Shown: positions 20,875-32,673 of the stretch, one piece after another | How positions within the stretch are numbered: position 1 is the stretch's first letter | Layout of the letters: each line of letters opens with the position of its first letter | Assembly (NCBI RefSeq): GCF_030247195.1 | Contig: NC_080671.1 | Location: 107,681,845-107,745,844, forward strand | Direction: 5' to 3' | DNA: 64,000 nucleotides | From: Topomyia yanbarensis | Lineage: Eukaryota > Arthropoda > Insecta > Diptera > Culicidae | Position numbers and translations under genes: made by a program | The notes under the pieces: model-generated | Seen by the model: only the letters and a program-made list of their open reading frames with translations | Databases searched by the model: none | What the model was told of the DNA's origin: nothing

Positions 20875-22823
20875 CACAGTGGGACCAATCCAAAAAAGGT
20901 GGGACAAAACCTATTTGAGGCCTTAGATGTCATTTTAGAACCAGAATTTCTTCGTAGGATATGTTCACAATATTATTCTGTAACTTTTTAAATAGAATAT
21001 TTTGTTGTTGGACTAAAGTAGAGTACCCGAGCAAAAAAAAATTTTCAAAATTTTTTTTTAGAAGGTCGATGTCTTCGACAAAGTTGTAGAATATTATGTT
21101 TTGAATAACTTCTTCTAGGATACCACAGACATCAGACCTCTAATTTGAGGTAAAATTGTTGTTTTTTGAAAATATGATCAAAAAATCAGTTTTTCGATAT
21201 TTCCATGCTAAAAACCTTAATTGATTAATTTAATATGTTCTACAAACTTGCACTAAACACTAAAATACAACTTTTTGTTGAAATAACTAATAACCTAAAA
21301 TTAATATTTTGGGTTCTAAAACTATTTTTCACATAAATTTACTCTATTTTCATCAAAGGTTTCTGTTTTTAGGTGCACTTTTGTGCAGCCAAACTTTGGT
21401 TATTCCGATACTCTATTATTCGTAGAATAAAATTAATACTACATAGAAACAGGATATAGTTAGACGCGTTGTTTGGGTGACCATTCATGTACGACGGTTT
21501 ATAACATAAAATGTGCTTATATTATTTTTAATTTATATACATTATTAGCTATTAACAAAATTTTATATTTTGCACACACTTACAAGCACGTAGAACATAT
21601 TGAGTTGATCAATTAAGGTTACAATATGGAAAAATGAAAAAATAATATAAATTTTGAATTTAAACTGCCAAAGAACAACGATTTCGGATTAAAACATAAA
21701 TCTACAGTATGTATAAGGTATTTATAATAAAAATGTTCGAAATTGAATGTTATACAACTTTGCTGAAGTTTTCAACCATCTAAAAAAAATAGAAATGATT
21801 CAATTATACTGTGAATATTTTTCCACACACTTAGGTTCTATAATATCTAAGGCCTCAAATAGATATTATTCTCCTTTTTTGAATTTGTAGAACTAATCTT
21901 ATTGGTTAAACTAAAGTAGAAATTCCGAACTAAATAAATCAAATTCTGTTTAAATGGTTGAGGTCCTCAGCAAAGTTGTTAAATATTGTATTTGGAACAA
22001 TTCTGTTGAAAATACCATTTATTTATTTTTTGAACCGAAATCGTTGTTCTTTGGCAGTTTAAATTCAAAATTTATATTATTTTTCACTTTTTCATATTGT
22101 AACTGTAATTGATCAACTCAATATGTTCTATATGCTTGTAAGTGCATACAAAATGTAAGATTTTGTTAATAGCTAATAATGTATATAAATTAAAAATAAT
22201 ATAGACACATTTTATGTTATAAACCGTCGTACATGAATGGTCACCCAAACAATGTGTCCAACTATATCCTGTTTCTATGTAGTATTAATTTTATTCTACG
22301 AATAATAGAGTATCGGAATAGCCAAAGTTTGGCTGCACAAAAGTGCACCTAAAAACAGAAATCTTTGATGAAAATAGAGTAAATTTATATGAAAAATAGT
22401 TTTAGAAGCCAAAATATTGATTTTAGGTTATTAGTTACTTCAATAAAAAGTTGTATTTTAGTGTTACCTGCAAGTTTGTAGAACATATTAAATTAATCAA
22501 TTAAGGTTTTTAGCATGAAAATATCGAAAAACTGTTTTTTTGATCATATTTTTAAAAAACAACAATTTTGCCTCAAATTAGAGGTCTGATGTCTGTGGTA
22601 TCTTCGAAGAAGTTATTCAAAACGTAATATTCTACAACTTTGTCGAAGACATCGATCCTCTAAAAAAAATTTGAAAAAAAAAATTTTGCTCGGGTACTCT
22701 ACTTTAGTCCAACAACAAAATATTCTATTTAGAAAGTTGCAGAATAATATTGTGAACATATCCTACGAAGAAATGCTGGTTCTAAAATGACATCTAAGGC
22801 CTCAAATAGGTTTTGTCCCACCT

Positions 22824-23935
22824 TTTGCCTTTCTCATATAGAAAGGTTATGCAATCACTCTGAAAAACGTCAACCTAATCCCGGCCCGGAGGGCCGAGTG
22901 TCATATCCCATTCGACTCAGTTCGTCGAGATCGGAAAAAGTCTGTATGTGTGTGTGTATGTATGTGTGTATGTATGTGTGTGTATGTGTGTGTATGTGTG
23001 TGTATGTGTGTGTGTATGTGTGTGTATGTATGTGCGTATGTGTCAAATAATGTCACTCATTTTTCTCAGAGATGGCTGGACCGATTTGCCCAAACTTATT
23101 CTCAAATGAAAGGTGCAACCTTCCCATCGGCTGCTATTGAATTTCGGATCGATCGGAATTCTAGTTCCGGAATTACGGGTTTCAGAGTGCGGCCACACAG
23201 AAATTTCTCATAAAAACTATAGGAAAAATTAAAAATAGAATTTTTATTTTTGATGCTAAATGTATTCAAGGTGCATAAAACGTCGAGATTTGATGCAAAC
23301 ACGAAAAAAATTTGACGAAGATTCACTTTTTTGGATTTTGCACATTTTTGTCTTTCTCATATAGAAAGGTTATGCAATCACTCTGAAAAACGTCAACCTA
23401 ATCCCGGCCAAATTTTTTTTTCGACTCGCATAAGGTTTCTGGATTTTAACAGGGGCGTAGTTGAGGGTTTACGGAGAGGAGTTACACTCCCCCTCTACTG
23501 TTCACTCCCCTCCTTTAAAAGTCTCCTTAAATCACCCCTCAGACCACCACCTCATACCCTTCCCTTTCAACGCCATCATCTTTAAACCACCACTATATTA
23601 CAAAGCATACCAATTTAAGCTGGGGAGTCGTTCGTTCATGGGACTTTTGCCCTCCTCACATACCCATCCCCGCATGACAAAATGAGTTAGCAAGCAGATA
23701 ACATTGATCTAATGCTGATTAGGCTAATGGAGTATGATATTTTTTTGTTTCAAGTGTTTCACCGTCAACACGTAGCTCATCAAGTTCGTGGCTGGCATGC
23801 CATTGTGTATAAGTGCAAAGTGTACTAAGAATGTAATGGACATTTCCACAATTATGTTGAACATAAAAAGCCTCCGTGCCATAGTTTAGAAAAATGAGAA
23901 AGGCACAATTGCACCGCTAGGTGGATTAAAACAGG
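22824..23935 (+). mobile_element. CTTTCTC-type dispersed repeat inserted in the foldback element
   Basis: Starts GCCTTTCTCATATAGAAAGG, continues with CATTCGACTCAGTTCGTCGA, a (TGTATG)n tract, GGTGCAACCTTCCCATCGGC and TTACGGGTTTCAGAGTGCGG. A second head follows at 23350, and the end is ATGAGAAAGGCACAATTGC plus ACCGCTAGGTGG. The outer ends CCTTTCTCAT and ATGAGAAAGG are inverted. Related copies lie at 53250-57545. It has no coding potential. The family is very common in Aedes DNA in my experience, but I do not have a secure name for it. Confidence 0.7.
22943..23045. repeat. (TG)/(TATG) microsatellite
   Basis: TGTGTATGTATGTG-type repeats inside the dispersed repeat. ORFs here encode Cys-Val-Met repeats and are artefacts. 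Confidence 0.9.
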
Positions 23936-23963
23936 TTTTTTGGATTGGTCCCACTGTGCGCCA

Positions 23964-24637
23964 CCAGCTACGACTAATTTCTACGCTCTCTAAAGAGCGA
24001 GATTCTGACAATCCCATTGAGGGAACATCTTGCAATATGCCTATAAGTTTTCGAAAGAGGAGAATCATTTCCTTCCCTGAGCTTCCTTGTAATTGCCTGA
24101 AAGTGTCCCTTGATGGGTGCTGTTACAAAATCGAAGTAAGTGCGTCACTCCTATTTTTTCCTAAGTTTTACACAATGTATTTGAATCATAGAAAACTTGA
24201 TTAACATTCAACGTAGATTTTCCACAATTTTAACATTATTCGCAAAAACACTATGTAGGAGCGTTTTAGGGATCAAAACGTGCTATTATTTCAATCGGAT
24301 TAGTATTTGTTCGGTACCAGGTACTGAAGTTATCGCTTGTCAAATCCGAATCAAAGGCAAAGACTTATGGATATTGTTTGCATAGTCATTGCACCTCAGC
24401 TGGTTCTAGGTGACTTCAACTTCCACGGTATGCAATGGGCTTGTCTTCACGATGATAACCGATCCATCTTAATGTATGATATTCATGACAATTTCAATAT
24501 GATCATCTTGACTACGATGGCAATGACACGAACGCCCACTCCACCAGTTCGGCCTAGCGCGTTAGATTTATCATTGTACCTCGCTATATTTAGTGTTCCC
24601 GCGCGTTACGCGCCCACTATATTCGAAACATTCGAAT
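23964..24637 (+). pseudogene. LOA-type ORF1 tail and ORF2 endonuclease part (copy 1)
   Basis: PPATTNFYALSKERDSDNPI, then EGTSCNMPISFRKRRIIS and GLKVSLxG-type wording mark the end of ORF1. From about 24300 the ORF2 endonuclease reads GTEVIACQIRIKGKDLWI, then after a frameshift LVLGDFNFHGMQWACLHDDN and PSALDLSL, equivalent to LVLGDFNSHGTVWGC in the copy at 46.2 kb. GDFN carries catalytic Asp and Asn residues of the APE fold. The segment stops at the SINE. Confidence 0.7.
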
Positions 24638-25040
24638 TAGATGGCGCCGGTGGTTGAGTGATGTGGTATAGTGTAGTCATCTCTCTGGCGTCGGTAAAGA
24701 AGAAGTAGAATCCAACTTCTATACTTACTAACAAATATCCTCCTCCCGTGATACTTGTGGAGTGCACAGTAGTATAGACGGTCTCTGGAAAAAGCAAGTA
24801 TCGGACTAACCATTCCTTCCCTTTCCTTCCGCGATTTACGTTCGGACCTGGCCGGCGCCAGTGTTGATCAATAATCACTTTAGGGTTACCAGGAGTTGCA
24901 CATTGAAAGCTGTTTCGCTACTCCCAAGCATAATTGTCTACTTATTCTCTGTGCAACTTCAGCTAATACAGAACGGAGTAGCAGCCATGGGTGGTCGCAC
25001 AAGATCAAGCTCAAGCTCACTATATCCGAAACAATCGAAT
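24615..25040 (+). mobile_element. tRNA-derived SINE with 23-bp imperfect target duplication
   Basis: The flanks CACTATATTCGAAACATTCG (from 24615) and CACTATATCCGAAACAATCG (from 25018) are copies of one site with two mismatches in 23 bp. The SINE body (24638-25017) begins ATGGCGCCGGTGGTTGAGTG and ends in AAGCTCAAGCTCA. It lacks the B-box part seen in the copy at 18.2 kb. It lies in the ORF2 endonuclease region of LOA copy 1. Confidence 0.75.
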
Positions 25041-25139
25041 CAAAACACGAAATTCATCCGCTTGAGACGTTCAACGTTTTGACTGGCTTGAATAATCGTG
25101 CCAGATTACCAGGTACAAATATTATTTTGACTTCTTTCA

Positions 25140-25530
25140 CATTGCATCATTCCGGGCGGACACTTAGGCATTAGAAGGAGATATTTATGGAAGATCGCGT
25201 AGTTTCAATGAATTTTTCAGTATATCTTGTCAGAGGACACTTGAAAATTTATCAAATTTCGTGGGGCAATGAAAGTTTTGGAATCCGAAAGGTATCAGCA
25301 AACCATAGTTAAAGGGGATGGATTAAGGTCGTGAATTTCTTTGGGTGATATATCGGGTCATGTCCAATCATGGTACGTTGAATGAGCGTTTCCGGAGTAT
25401 TGGGTTCGGGGAGAACGGTCTCTGCGCTTGTGATGACGGTTATCGCAACATTAAACATGTTGTCTGGTCGTGCGTTTAGTGTTCTAGCGAAAGTTTCCGA
25501 TCCTGTATGTCTCTCATACACATATTTTCA
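25140..25530 (+). pseudogene. LOA-type ORF2 C terminus (copy 1)
   Basis: Reads EGDIYGRSRSFNEFFSISCQ and RTLENL, then YRVMSNHGTLNERFRSIGF and CACDDGYRNIKHVVWSC, the C-terminal CCHC motif of LOA ORF2 (CACDEGYHDIEHVVWVC at 49.3 kb). Several stops. RT and most of RNase H are deleted upstream of it. Confidence 0.75.
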
Positions 25531-25883
25531 AACCCCCGATAGATATCCGAATTTAGTTATCTCTTCTCTTTTTGGTTGACATTCTAACAGCTACTTGGAA
25601 ACCTGATCCCAAGAGTTCCCAGCGGATCCAATGAGGCCAGTCAGCGATCTGGTTCATGATGTCCGGACAGTGATTTTCTGTTTGTCAAAAAACTGCTAGT
25701 TTAATATGAAATTGTTGTACATTGAGAATTTCAGAAGAATACATTTTGTGTGCGAGACACTTCGTGGCTAATTTCAGGTTGTGCTTTGTTCCAAACTTTC
25801 GAGTAGGTAATTCCCCCTCGGTAATTTTCGAGTGGGTAGTACTACCCATAGTACCCATGTATTCCGCCGGCCCTGCCCATATC

Positions 25884-26235
25884 ATCATCATCATATCATC
25901 GTATCTATTGTATGCAAGTTTGATTGATTTCAGTTAAATTGTCGTACAATTACGACGGCAGGGCGTAAAAAATGCGCGATTTTTTTGAAAATTTTCCAGA
26001 ATTTGTAAAACACCAAAAGGAACAAACGTGCGTTATTAGTTTTTTTATGTATTTTTTTTGTAAATGGAACACTGTGGCTACATTTGGAACAAATTTTAAT
26101 TTAGCAGGGATCATACGCTATGCGAAATTTTGCTCTACAAATTGACATTTCCAAAAGTTTCTTACTTTGACCAAATCCCGAGTACCACTAAACTTGCCGC
26201 GGAGCTTTCGTTTCCGATCTAAACTTCGTGCATCG
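25884..26235. other. No gene seen
   Basis: AT-rich sequence after the hAT element with no recognisable feature. Confidence 0.4.
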
Positions 26236-27915
26236 TTGACTTGCATCGGCGGCATGTAAACACACTACCACTACCGCTCGGTTTCGATTCGGTTTTCATT
26301 TCATGCTATCCACCCGTTCCATCCTCTTCCGCGGTGCCAACATTCCGCGCATGGCATGACGTCACACCGTCGACCTACGTGCCAGTTGCCACCGCGAGCC
26401 GGCTGAAATGTTGTGCCGTGCCTCCACGCGCCCTAGAAAATTTCCTGCACAGAGCGAACGAGCGCGTCCACCTCGCACTCCTCCGTGGCCACCCTACACC
26501 CGACGAACACTTCGCAGCCCCCATAAGCTATACTTTCGGGGATTGTTGTTTCTCTGTTCGGCGCACACAGTGTAGGTAATGTTAACCCCGTCCCATCAGC
26601 AGTGGCTGCTGCCGTCGTCGTCGTCGTAGCTCAGCACCGATGTCCCCTCGTTTCACTGTGTGCGAGCCTGAGCTTGAGCATGTTACGTCCGTTGGCTGAG
26701 GGTCCACCTCGTACACACCACCGGTGCTCCCACCCAACCCCGCTCATTGACACTACCTTACTGGGTCCCTGATGAGTGCAGCAAATAGCAAACCGTCGAC
26801 AGCGACAACGGGAGAACGAGCAGCAAGCGGCGTTGTGCGGATTCGGTTGCGCGGAAATTTATCATTTTCTGTACCAACAACAGCCCCAGCGCCAGTCCCC
26901 GAGTAGGTACCACACGCTTATAGTTTTTGGCTGAAAGTCACTCGCAGCAGCAGTATCAGTAGCTGTGGCATCTGCGAGAGAGATACTTTTCTTTTGCGAG
27001 TTTTGGTGGTACAAGTTGGAAGTGTTGCAATTGCAAGTACAGTGCAGCAGTGCAACGGTTCGACAGGACAGGCAGAACCCATCCACCGGGTCTGGAAAAT
27101 AGATCTCTGAACTGCGTGCTCCTAGTGAAATGTGAATTAGGCTTCTGTAGTGGCTGAAATTAGGATCCTCACAGATTTAGTGCTGTCAGATGAGGGTTGG
27201 CTGATTGAACCACAGATCAATAGCAGAACTCTGGAAGGACGATACATATCGAGCGCCGCAGAAGCGTTTTTTTGCCAAATACATGGTACAGTGGAAGTGC
27301 GTTTTGGAAGAAGTGATTCACTCTGTGCCGCTCCAGGGCACCCGAAATGGGCAAACGGCAAGGCGGGTCGGTTTGACGCGACGCGGCTAACACACAGCAA
27401 TCTAAAATTTATAAGAAAAGCCTAGGTCAATAATGTCTATAGTGATGTGTTTTTTGATACATGAGATAGTCGCTTAGTTGGTTGATTTATTCGCCTGTCG
27501 TCACATAATCTTCAAGTGGGATTCCGTATTCGAGTGTATGTGGTGGATGTTTTTGCTAACGGTTTTGCAAAAAAATTAAACCTGCAAGATAAGGAGGGTG
27601 CAATCAGTGAAAGTGAATGAACAGGCCAAGGCGAAGCATTGAAAATAACTTTATTTTGGCGATCATCTAATATTACTAACGCGGTCGTACGTGAGTGTTA
27701 GTTTCGGACGGTTGCGATTTTTTTTTCTGCTGATCGTGTGTGTTTTTGGAGGTGATTTTTTTTTGTTATATCGGGTGTGAGCTCATACTAGCGAAAAACG
27801 GTGATTGTTTGTGGCATTTGGGTATTCTCAAGGAGACAGACATAATTTGACTGTGCAGTTTCTGTACGATACACACATACAGTAACTCGCGAATGGTACC
27901 GCATTTAGGTTGAAG
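26236..27915 (+). other. GC-rich block; candidate host promoter plus untranslated first exon
   Basis: GC- and CpG-rich from 26236 to about 27110, without TE similarity, with a (GTC)n run at 26613-26628 and CAG-rich DNA near 26945. It grades into less GC-rich DNA and ends at TGAAGGTAAGTTTTTTTT, an excellent donor-type splice site (AAG then GTAAGT at 27916). ORFs such as 27150-27425 have no domain. The reading as a 5' untranslated exon is inference; an enhancer or plain CpG-rich DNA are alternatives. Confidence 0.3.
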
Positions 27916-30389
27916 GTAAGTTTTTTTTTATGAACCAGAATTTTCTAACCTTATCAAAAATGTGTCAATGCCAAATGCAAAAAAAAAGTCAGCTCAATAA
28001 CGAACACGCCATTTCTGCAACCTTCGCGAAAAATTCTTTGTCCATCAGAGAGATGCTTCAAAATGCTTTTTTTTTCGCTTGTATCGCATATAGGCTTATC
28101 GGGGTGGCGGTTGGTAGGGGTATCCCTCGGTTAACCTTGAATATCGTTTCGTTTGTCCAAGAGAATACTACGTGTTTGGGAAGAGGAGGGAATCGATTTT
28201 TGCGGCTCCACACACGCACACAAAATGTCGGAGCGAAGTTCGAGTGCGCCAACGCAGCGCCATCTGTAAGCGTGGTGTAGCGATAGGGTCGATCAGTGGT
28301 CCTTCCAGGAAAGGAGTTTCGAATGAACAAAGAAAAATGTAAACTGTCGAAAATGTTTCGATTTTGGCGCGTCTGGTTGTTCTTTGTTGTAAAAAGAGTT
28401 ATTAAATGGGCAGTTTGATGACACGTGTTTACTACGTTTCTTTCATTAAACCATAAATGTTTTTTCCCAAAGATATATTTTTATGTGATGAAGAAATTTT
28501 AATCACTTGTATGTTTTAACCTTATAAAATTAAAATTTTCAAACGAATAATTTTTGAGCTACTTCGTGGAATGCCAAAAAGCAAATAATTTCTCAAACGT
28601 GTTCTTTGTAATTTGACTATTCATTACTAATATACACTTTTTTTTAGGTTGTTGTAGATGTTGTTGAATTTTCATTACATATCACAGCGAAAGTTTATTA
28701 GGTTATTTGCCTTTATAATGTTTATAGTATTATTCAAAAAACATCAAATCATCGTACTACTATAATCCAAATTATAATCTGAGTGTAACACAAATCGGAT
28801 TAAATTTGAATATTTTCTTTGGTTTTAGAAATTGGAAATTTGGCACTTGATTTCGACTCTGTGAATCGTACTTAATTAACGTAATTTATCAGTATTTGAA
28901 CCATTTATTGTCTTGCAAGAAGCAATAAATATCCGACTTGCATAGAGACAACAACTACAAGAGGTTCGTCACTTCATGCAATAATGTAGCTACAATCGCT
29001 GATAGTAAATAAAGCTGATCCTAATTCGACTTTTGAGCCACGCAGACATCTTTAGGAACAATGAGTGAATTTTATGTAACTATTTTGTTTATCTCTTTGA
29101 TTCAAACAATGCATTTACTAGTTCATAACAGTAGATTTACATTAGCCTTGAAATTGTCTATCGAATTATGTTCACTCCATTGTTTATGCAAGAACACCAA
29201 AAAAGCGAGGGATCGCAAGCAGAGACACTAACGTGCATTCCGGGGTTATAAAAGATTTTTTTAAACAATAATAGCCGATTTACCTACTCCTAGTATTTGA
29301 TAAGACATTGCTTTCTTGAACCATCCCGGTGGTATGTTTTTTATAATTCATTAATTTGACACAGAAACGGCGGTGGTCAGCTCTTTTCGTCCGTGTCCCA
29401 CATCGCTTATTTTTATAACGTCATTCATCAGCAGTGCTGTCTTTGAAAATGAACCACCTCGGTTATGCAACTTATTTTTCCCTTCTTTTTTTTAATGCAA
29501 ATAATTAAGCAGCCTTCATAACGTTACATTTTGAATTGCACATATTTTGTCGTATATAATTTTAAATGTTATTTGATTTGATGGTATTGTAAGGGAACAC
29601 GTATCCGCCGGCTGATGCCAATCGAGCTGACATTTCATTAGACTGAGCAACTTAATTTCTTTGTTTGTTTAGTGTGTAGGAAACTAATCTACTGGATATC
29701 GATTGCGCGTTGGGAATACGCATGGTCTGGTCTGAGTGAATGATGACTTTTGAATTATGTGTGAGGGTTGACAATTGACAATACGCAGGAAGAATTCAAA
29801 ACCAGTTTCGGCAGTTATATTAGCAGAAAGAACAAATGTTTTATTGGCATATTCACTGCTTTATTTTAATCCATTGACTTATCAATCTATTGTACTAATT
29901 GTTCTAATTGTTCTTATAATATTGAGTACTTGCATATGTTTTGGAGTAGTACATGAACTATATTATTGTCATGCTATTCATATTACTTCATGAGTATAAA
30001 AATATTATAGCTTGATTATTGACGCAAAAGGTTAATTTCTTTTCATTCTTATTGTTTTCAAACTTGTTCTAGTAATTAGCGTAATAAACCGCTTACATGT
30101 CATTATTTGTATATCTGACATACAAAGTTAGTCGTTTCAGGTATTTCGGTATGACATATCGACAAATGTTTCTAGACACGAAAAGTAATCGCTTTTCATT
30201 ATATTGTATTATTTTTGAAATGCCGTGTTTCGCCGGAATGAAGCAAGGAATAATGAAATCGTTTTATTCAATTAAACATAATCAACGCTCCCGACGGTCG
30301 GTTTTCCGGAGCTGAGCAAACCGAGCATTTCAAAATTAATTTAATAAATGATAAATCTATCATAAATTCTCGGCAGCCGGCTGATCAGA
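27916..30389. other. No gene seen; possible intron
   Basis: Mostly AT-rich, non-repetitive by eye, with only short ORFs. If the donor at 27916 is real this would be intron sequence. A moderately GC-rich patch lies at 28090-28310. Confidence 0.3.
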
Positions 30390-30635
30390 GCAATAAACAC
30401 TTTATTATAATACTGAGAGTTGCATAGATCGTAACACTCATCAAGGTGAACCCAGATTTGTGTAACTCTTTGTGTAACCTATTAAAAAAACTCCTTCCCA
30501 TGACAAACGTGGAAATGCAGAGGTATACACGGTCTCCATAACAACGTTTGTGTTACACTAACATTCCTTCCCTTCGCCGATGAGTGTAAGGACGTGACTA
30601 GCGCCGTTATTGGTATAAAGGTGCTTAGAGTTATA
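30390..30635 (+). mobile_element. SINE body fragment
   Basis: CTCCTTCCCATGACAAACGTGG, shown here as CTCCTTCCCATGAC, then GGTATACACGGTCTCC and CATTCCTTCCCTTCGCCG match the central part of the SINE at 24735-24860 in the same order. The tRNA-like head and the (AGCTCA)n tail are missing. Confidence 0.55.
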
Positions 30636-30879
30636 AGGTGATTCGTCTTTGGCAGTAACTAGGTGAGGAGTGAGGTAAGCGTGCAGCAAGCTGCGGAGTA
30701 GAAAAATGACGGCGAACAACTTTGTTTACATACTGAAATCCAAGCAAACATGCATGGGGATGTAGTAAACAATGTTGTTAGCTGTCGTTTTTAGAGCCAA
30801 CATGGCTGATTGGCGATTTCGAGGATCGTATCACCTGAGAATAAAAGCTTCTTGATTGGTATTTCAAAGTGTAGAACTC

Positions 30880-31170
30880 TCGAGGCAAAATTATTAATTT
30901 TTCAGCACAAAGTTTTTATGGTTCCGTTTAGAGTTCCAAATAACTGAGCGAAATTTGGGGTCGATTGGTTAAGACCCGGCGTAGCGCATTTCGCTTGAAA
31001 TTTATACGGGAATTTGCATGGGAAAACCTACTTTTTTGTATTGTCAATCCTAGAGATCAGAGTGTTTCCTACTGCATGCAACAAACTAAACAAAAGTATA
31101 GTTCAAGATTTGCCCAAAAACTTTTGTATGGTGCTAGAATGTATCGCAACAAAGTTCTAGATGTTTAAAA
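30880..31170 (+). repeat. Relative of the 13.4-kb foldback arm
   Basis: TTTTTCAGCACAAAGTTTTTATGG, here TTTTTCAGCACAAAG, then TTCCAAATAACTGAGCGAAA and TTTGGGGTCGATTGG follow the same order of words as 13450-13520. A further scrap (AATAACTGAGCGAAATTTC) lies at 38778. Old MITE fragments. Confidence 0.45.
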
Positions 31171-31621
31171 GTCGATGGTTCTCATTAAATGGCAAAAATC
31201 ATTGATTTTAAAAACACTGCAGGTGTCCAGTGGCCAAAAGTCGAAAATGGTTTTGATGGACCTACAAAGGTACATACCATGGTTTTTTGATATCCAATTT
31301 TCAAAATTCAAAATGGCGGATGCAAAATGGCCGACATTTTAATCAAAATATGAGTAAATTTTCACGCACGAAAATTCAATGGTTCCAGTGGATGCCAATA
31401 ACATTTATAATGTGTCGAATTTTAAATGGTGTGTAGTTGAATGATAGAATTTCTTGACATGCACGCATTGAGATGTTTGGGTGTCTAGATGATGTATCTT
31501 TTATGCGAATAGATGTTATCAGTTATTTTAATTTATGTATTTTGAAATAGTGTACAAAATTGCTGTTTTAAGAGCACTCGGAGCCCCACTATTGAGCTAA
31601 GGGACTCATGTTGTAACCAGA

Positions 31622-32460
31622 TTAAGGGTACCGTCTGGTGTAAAGTGTTATCGAAAGTTATTTTGTTTTACTATTTAGAAGGCAAGGCAACAATGGATCT
31701 TTTGTGTAACGTTAAGATCGCTTTTACATTCATTTTGCATGAAAAAAAAATTTCTGTCACACATACAAGCGTTCCAAGAGTAGACGTCCAACCACTTCTA
31801 CGCCGAGGAGCGCAGCGGCGAATACGATAACTCTTGATAAAATTGTCCGACACAGGAAATTCAACAAGATTTGTAAAGCTTTGATTTGTAGTTGCTCGAT
31901 GAACCAAAAAAAAAAAAAATAGAAAAAAGTTCGAGTTTTAGAAAATGGTGCCATGAAAACCGAGAAATCTCATATTTTACTGTAAATTTGCTCAATTTTC
32001 TTCAAAATGATAGTGAGAACATTTTTGTTGTTCAGTTTTCTATGGTTCATCGATAGGCTACAAATATTGTGCATTCTCATAAAAAAATCAAGTCAATTCG
32101 TTGATAAGTTTTTGAGTTATCTTGTTCGCCGCTAAAGGGTGTCCCACATCAAATTGCATCACGGAAAAAACGCTGTTGAAAATTACCTATTGAGTATTTT
32201 CTCTTGAAATTTGTGTAGTTTAGAGGGAATTGCTTACACTGTATTTTTTCGCTGTATGCTTTTCGAAAATTGTGGGCGATAAATTGAAATCTGCGTGTGT
32301 TACAGAAAATGTAAGCGCGAGAAATGCATGTCTGTTTAAAACAAAAGTTTAGCGTGGCCACCGAGATTGCGGGAGACTATTCTAGAGGTTCAATACTAAC
32401 AATTAAGCGGATAAAGAGAAAGTCGATTTTTTTCATACACTGCACCAGACGCCCCCTTAA
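31622..32460. mobile_element. TTAA-flanked MITE, 831 bp
   Basis: TTAA at 31622-31625 and 32457-32460 flanks inverted ends GGGTACCGTCTGGTGTA and, in reverse complement from the right, GGGGGCGTCTGGTGCAGTG. A TTAA target is the hallmark of piggyBac-type transposition. The inside is non-coding apart from ORFs without domains. Confidence 0.7.
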
Positions 32461-32673
32461 AAGAAGCAGACCATGGGTTTGACATGGGCAATCGCAGCTT
32501 GCGTTAATTACTCGATATACAATCTATCACGAAGTTACATTCCTTTACAATAACACAGAAAAATAGGAAATTATTCTATGTTTATAAGGGCTAAACAACT
32601 TTAATTATGCAATAAATTCCCAAAAGGGAAAATTGGACTAAACCGTTTTGCACGTTAAGGGCACAAGACCTAA

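Larger units (their letters stand above)
20870..23963. mobile_element. Foldback element with CACAGTGGGACC ends and 5-bp duplication
   Basis: CGCCA occurs at 20870-20874 and 23959-23963. Removing the element rejoins the LOA reading RATPPATTN. The ends are CACAGTGGGACCAATCC (20875) and GGATTGGTCCCACTGTG (to 23958). The arms, 20907 to about 21700 and about 22026-22820, are inverted copies of each other. The right arm is broken by the repeat at 22824-23935, which splits CCACCTTTTTTGGATTGG within its run of T. No transposase is seen. The 5-bp duplication does not by itself fix the superfamily. Confidence 0.8.
18950..25610 (+). mobile_element. LOA-type non-LTR retrotransposon, copy 1, interrupted at least three times
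   Basis: The pieces read in order on the plus strand: ORF1 N-terminal part (19030-19512), knuckle region (20688-20874), ORF1 tail and endonuclease (23964-24637), and ORF2 C terminus (25140-25530). Most of RT and RNase H is deleted. The joins across the insertions at 19513, 20875 and 24638 are exact or nearly so after one copy of each target duplication is removed. The exact 5' and 3' ends were not resolved. Confidence 0.75.
18310..25883. mobile_element. hAT-type element with perfect 8-bp target duplication, filled with nested insertions
   Basis: CCCATATC flanks both sides (18310-18317 and 25876-25883). The termini are CAGGGCCGGCAGAATAC at 18318 and GTATTCCGCCGGCCCTG ending at 25875: a 17-bp inverted repeat with one mismatch and the CAGGG start typical of hAT. 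The native element is short and non-coding. Most of the 7.56 kb is a LOA copy and the insertions inside it. No hAT transposase frame is present. Confidence 0.85.

Noticed and set aside
22787..23213. Cys-rich ORFs (VCMCVCMYVC)
   Set aside because: Products of the TGTATG microsatellite read in frame.
27150..27425. 91-codon ORF in the candidate exon
   Set aside because: No recognisable family, and another frame is also open over the same stretch. Not supported as a gene.
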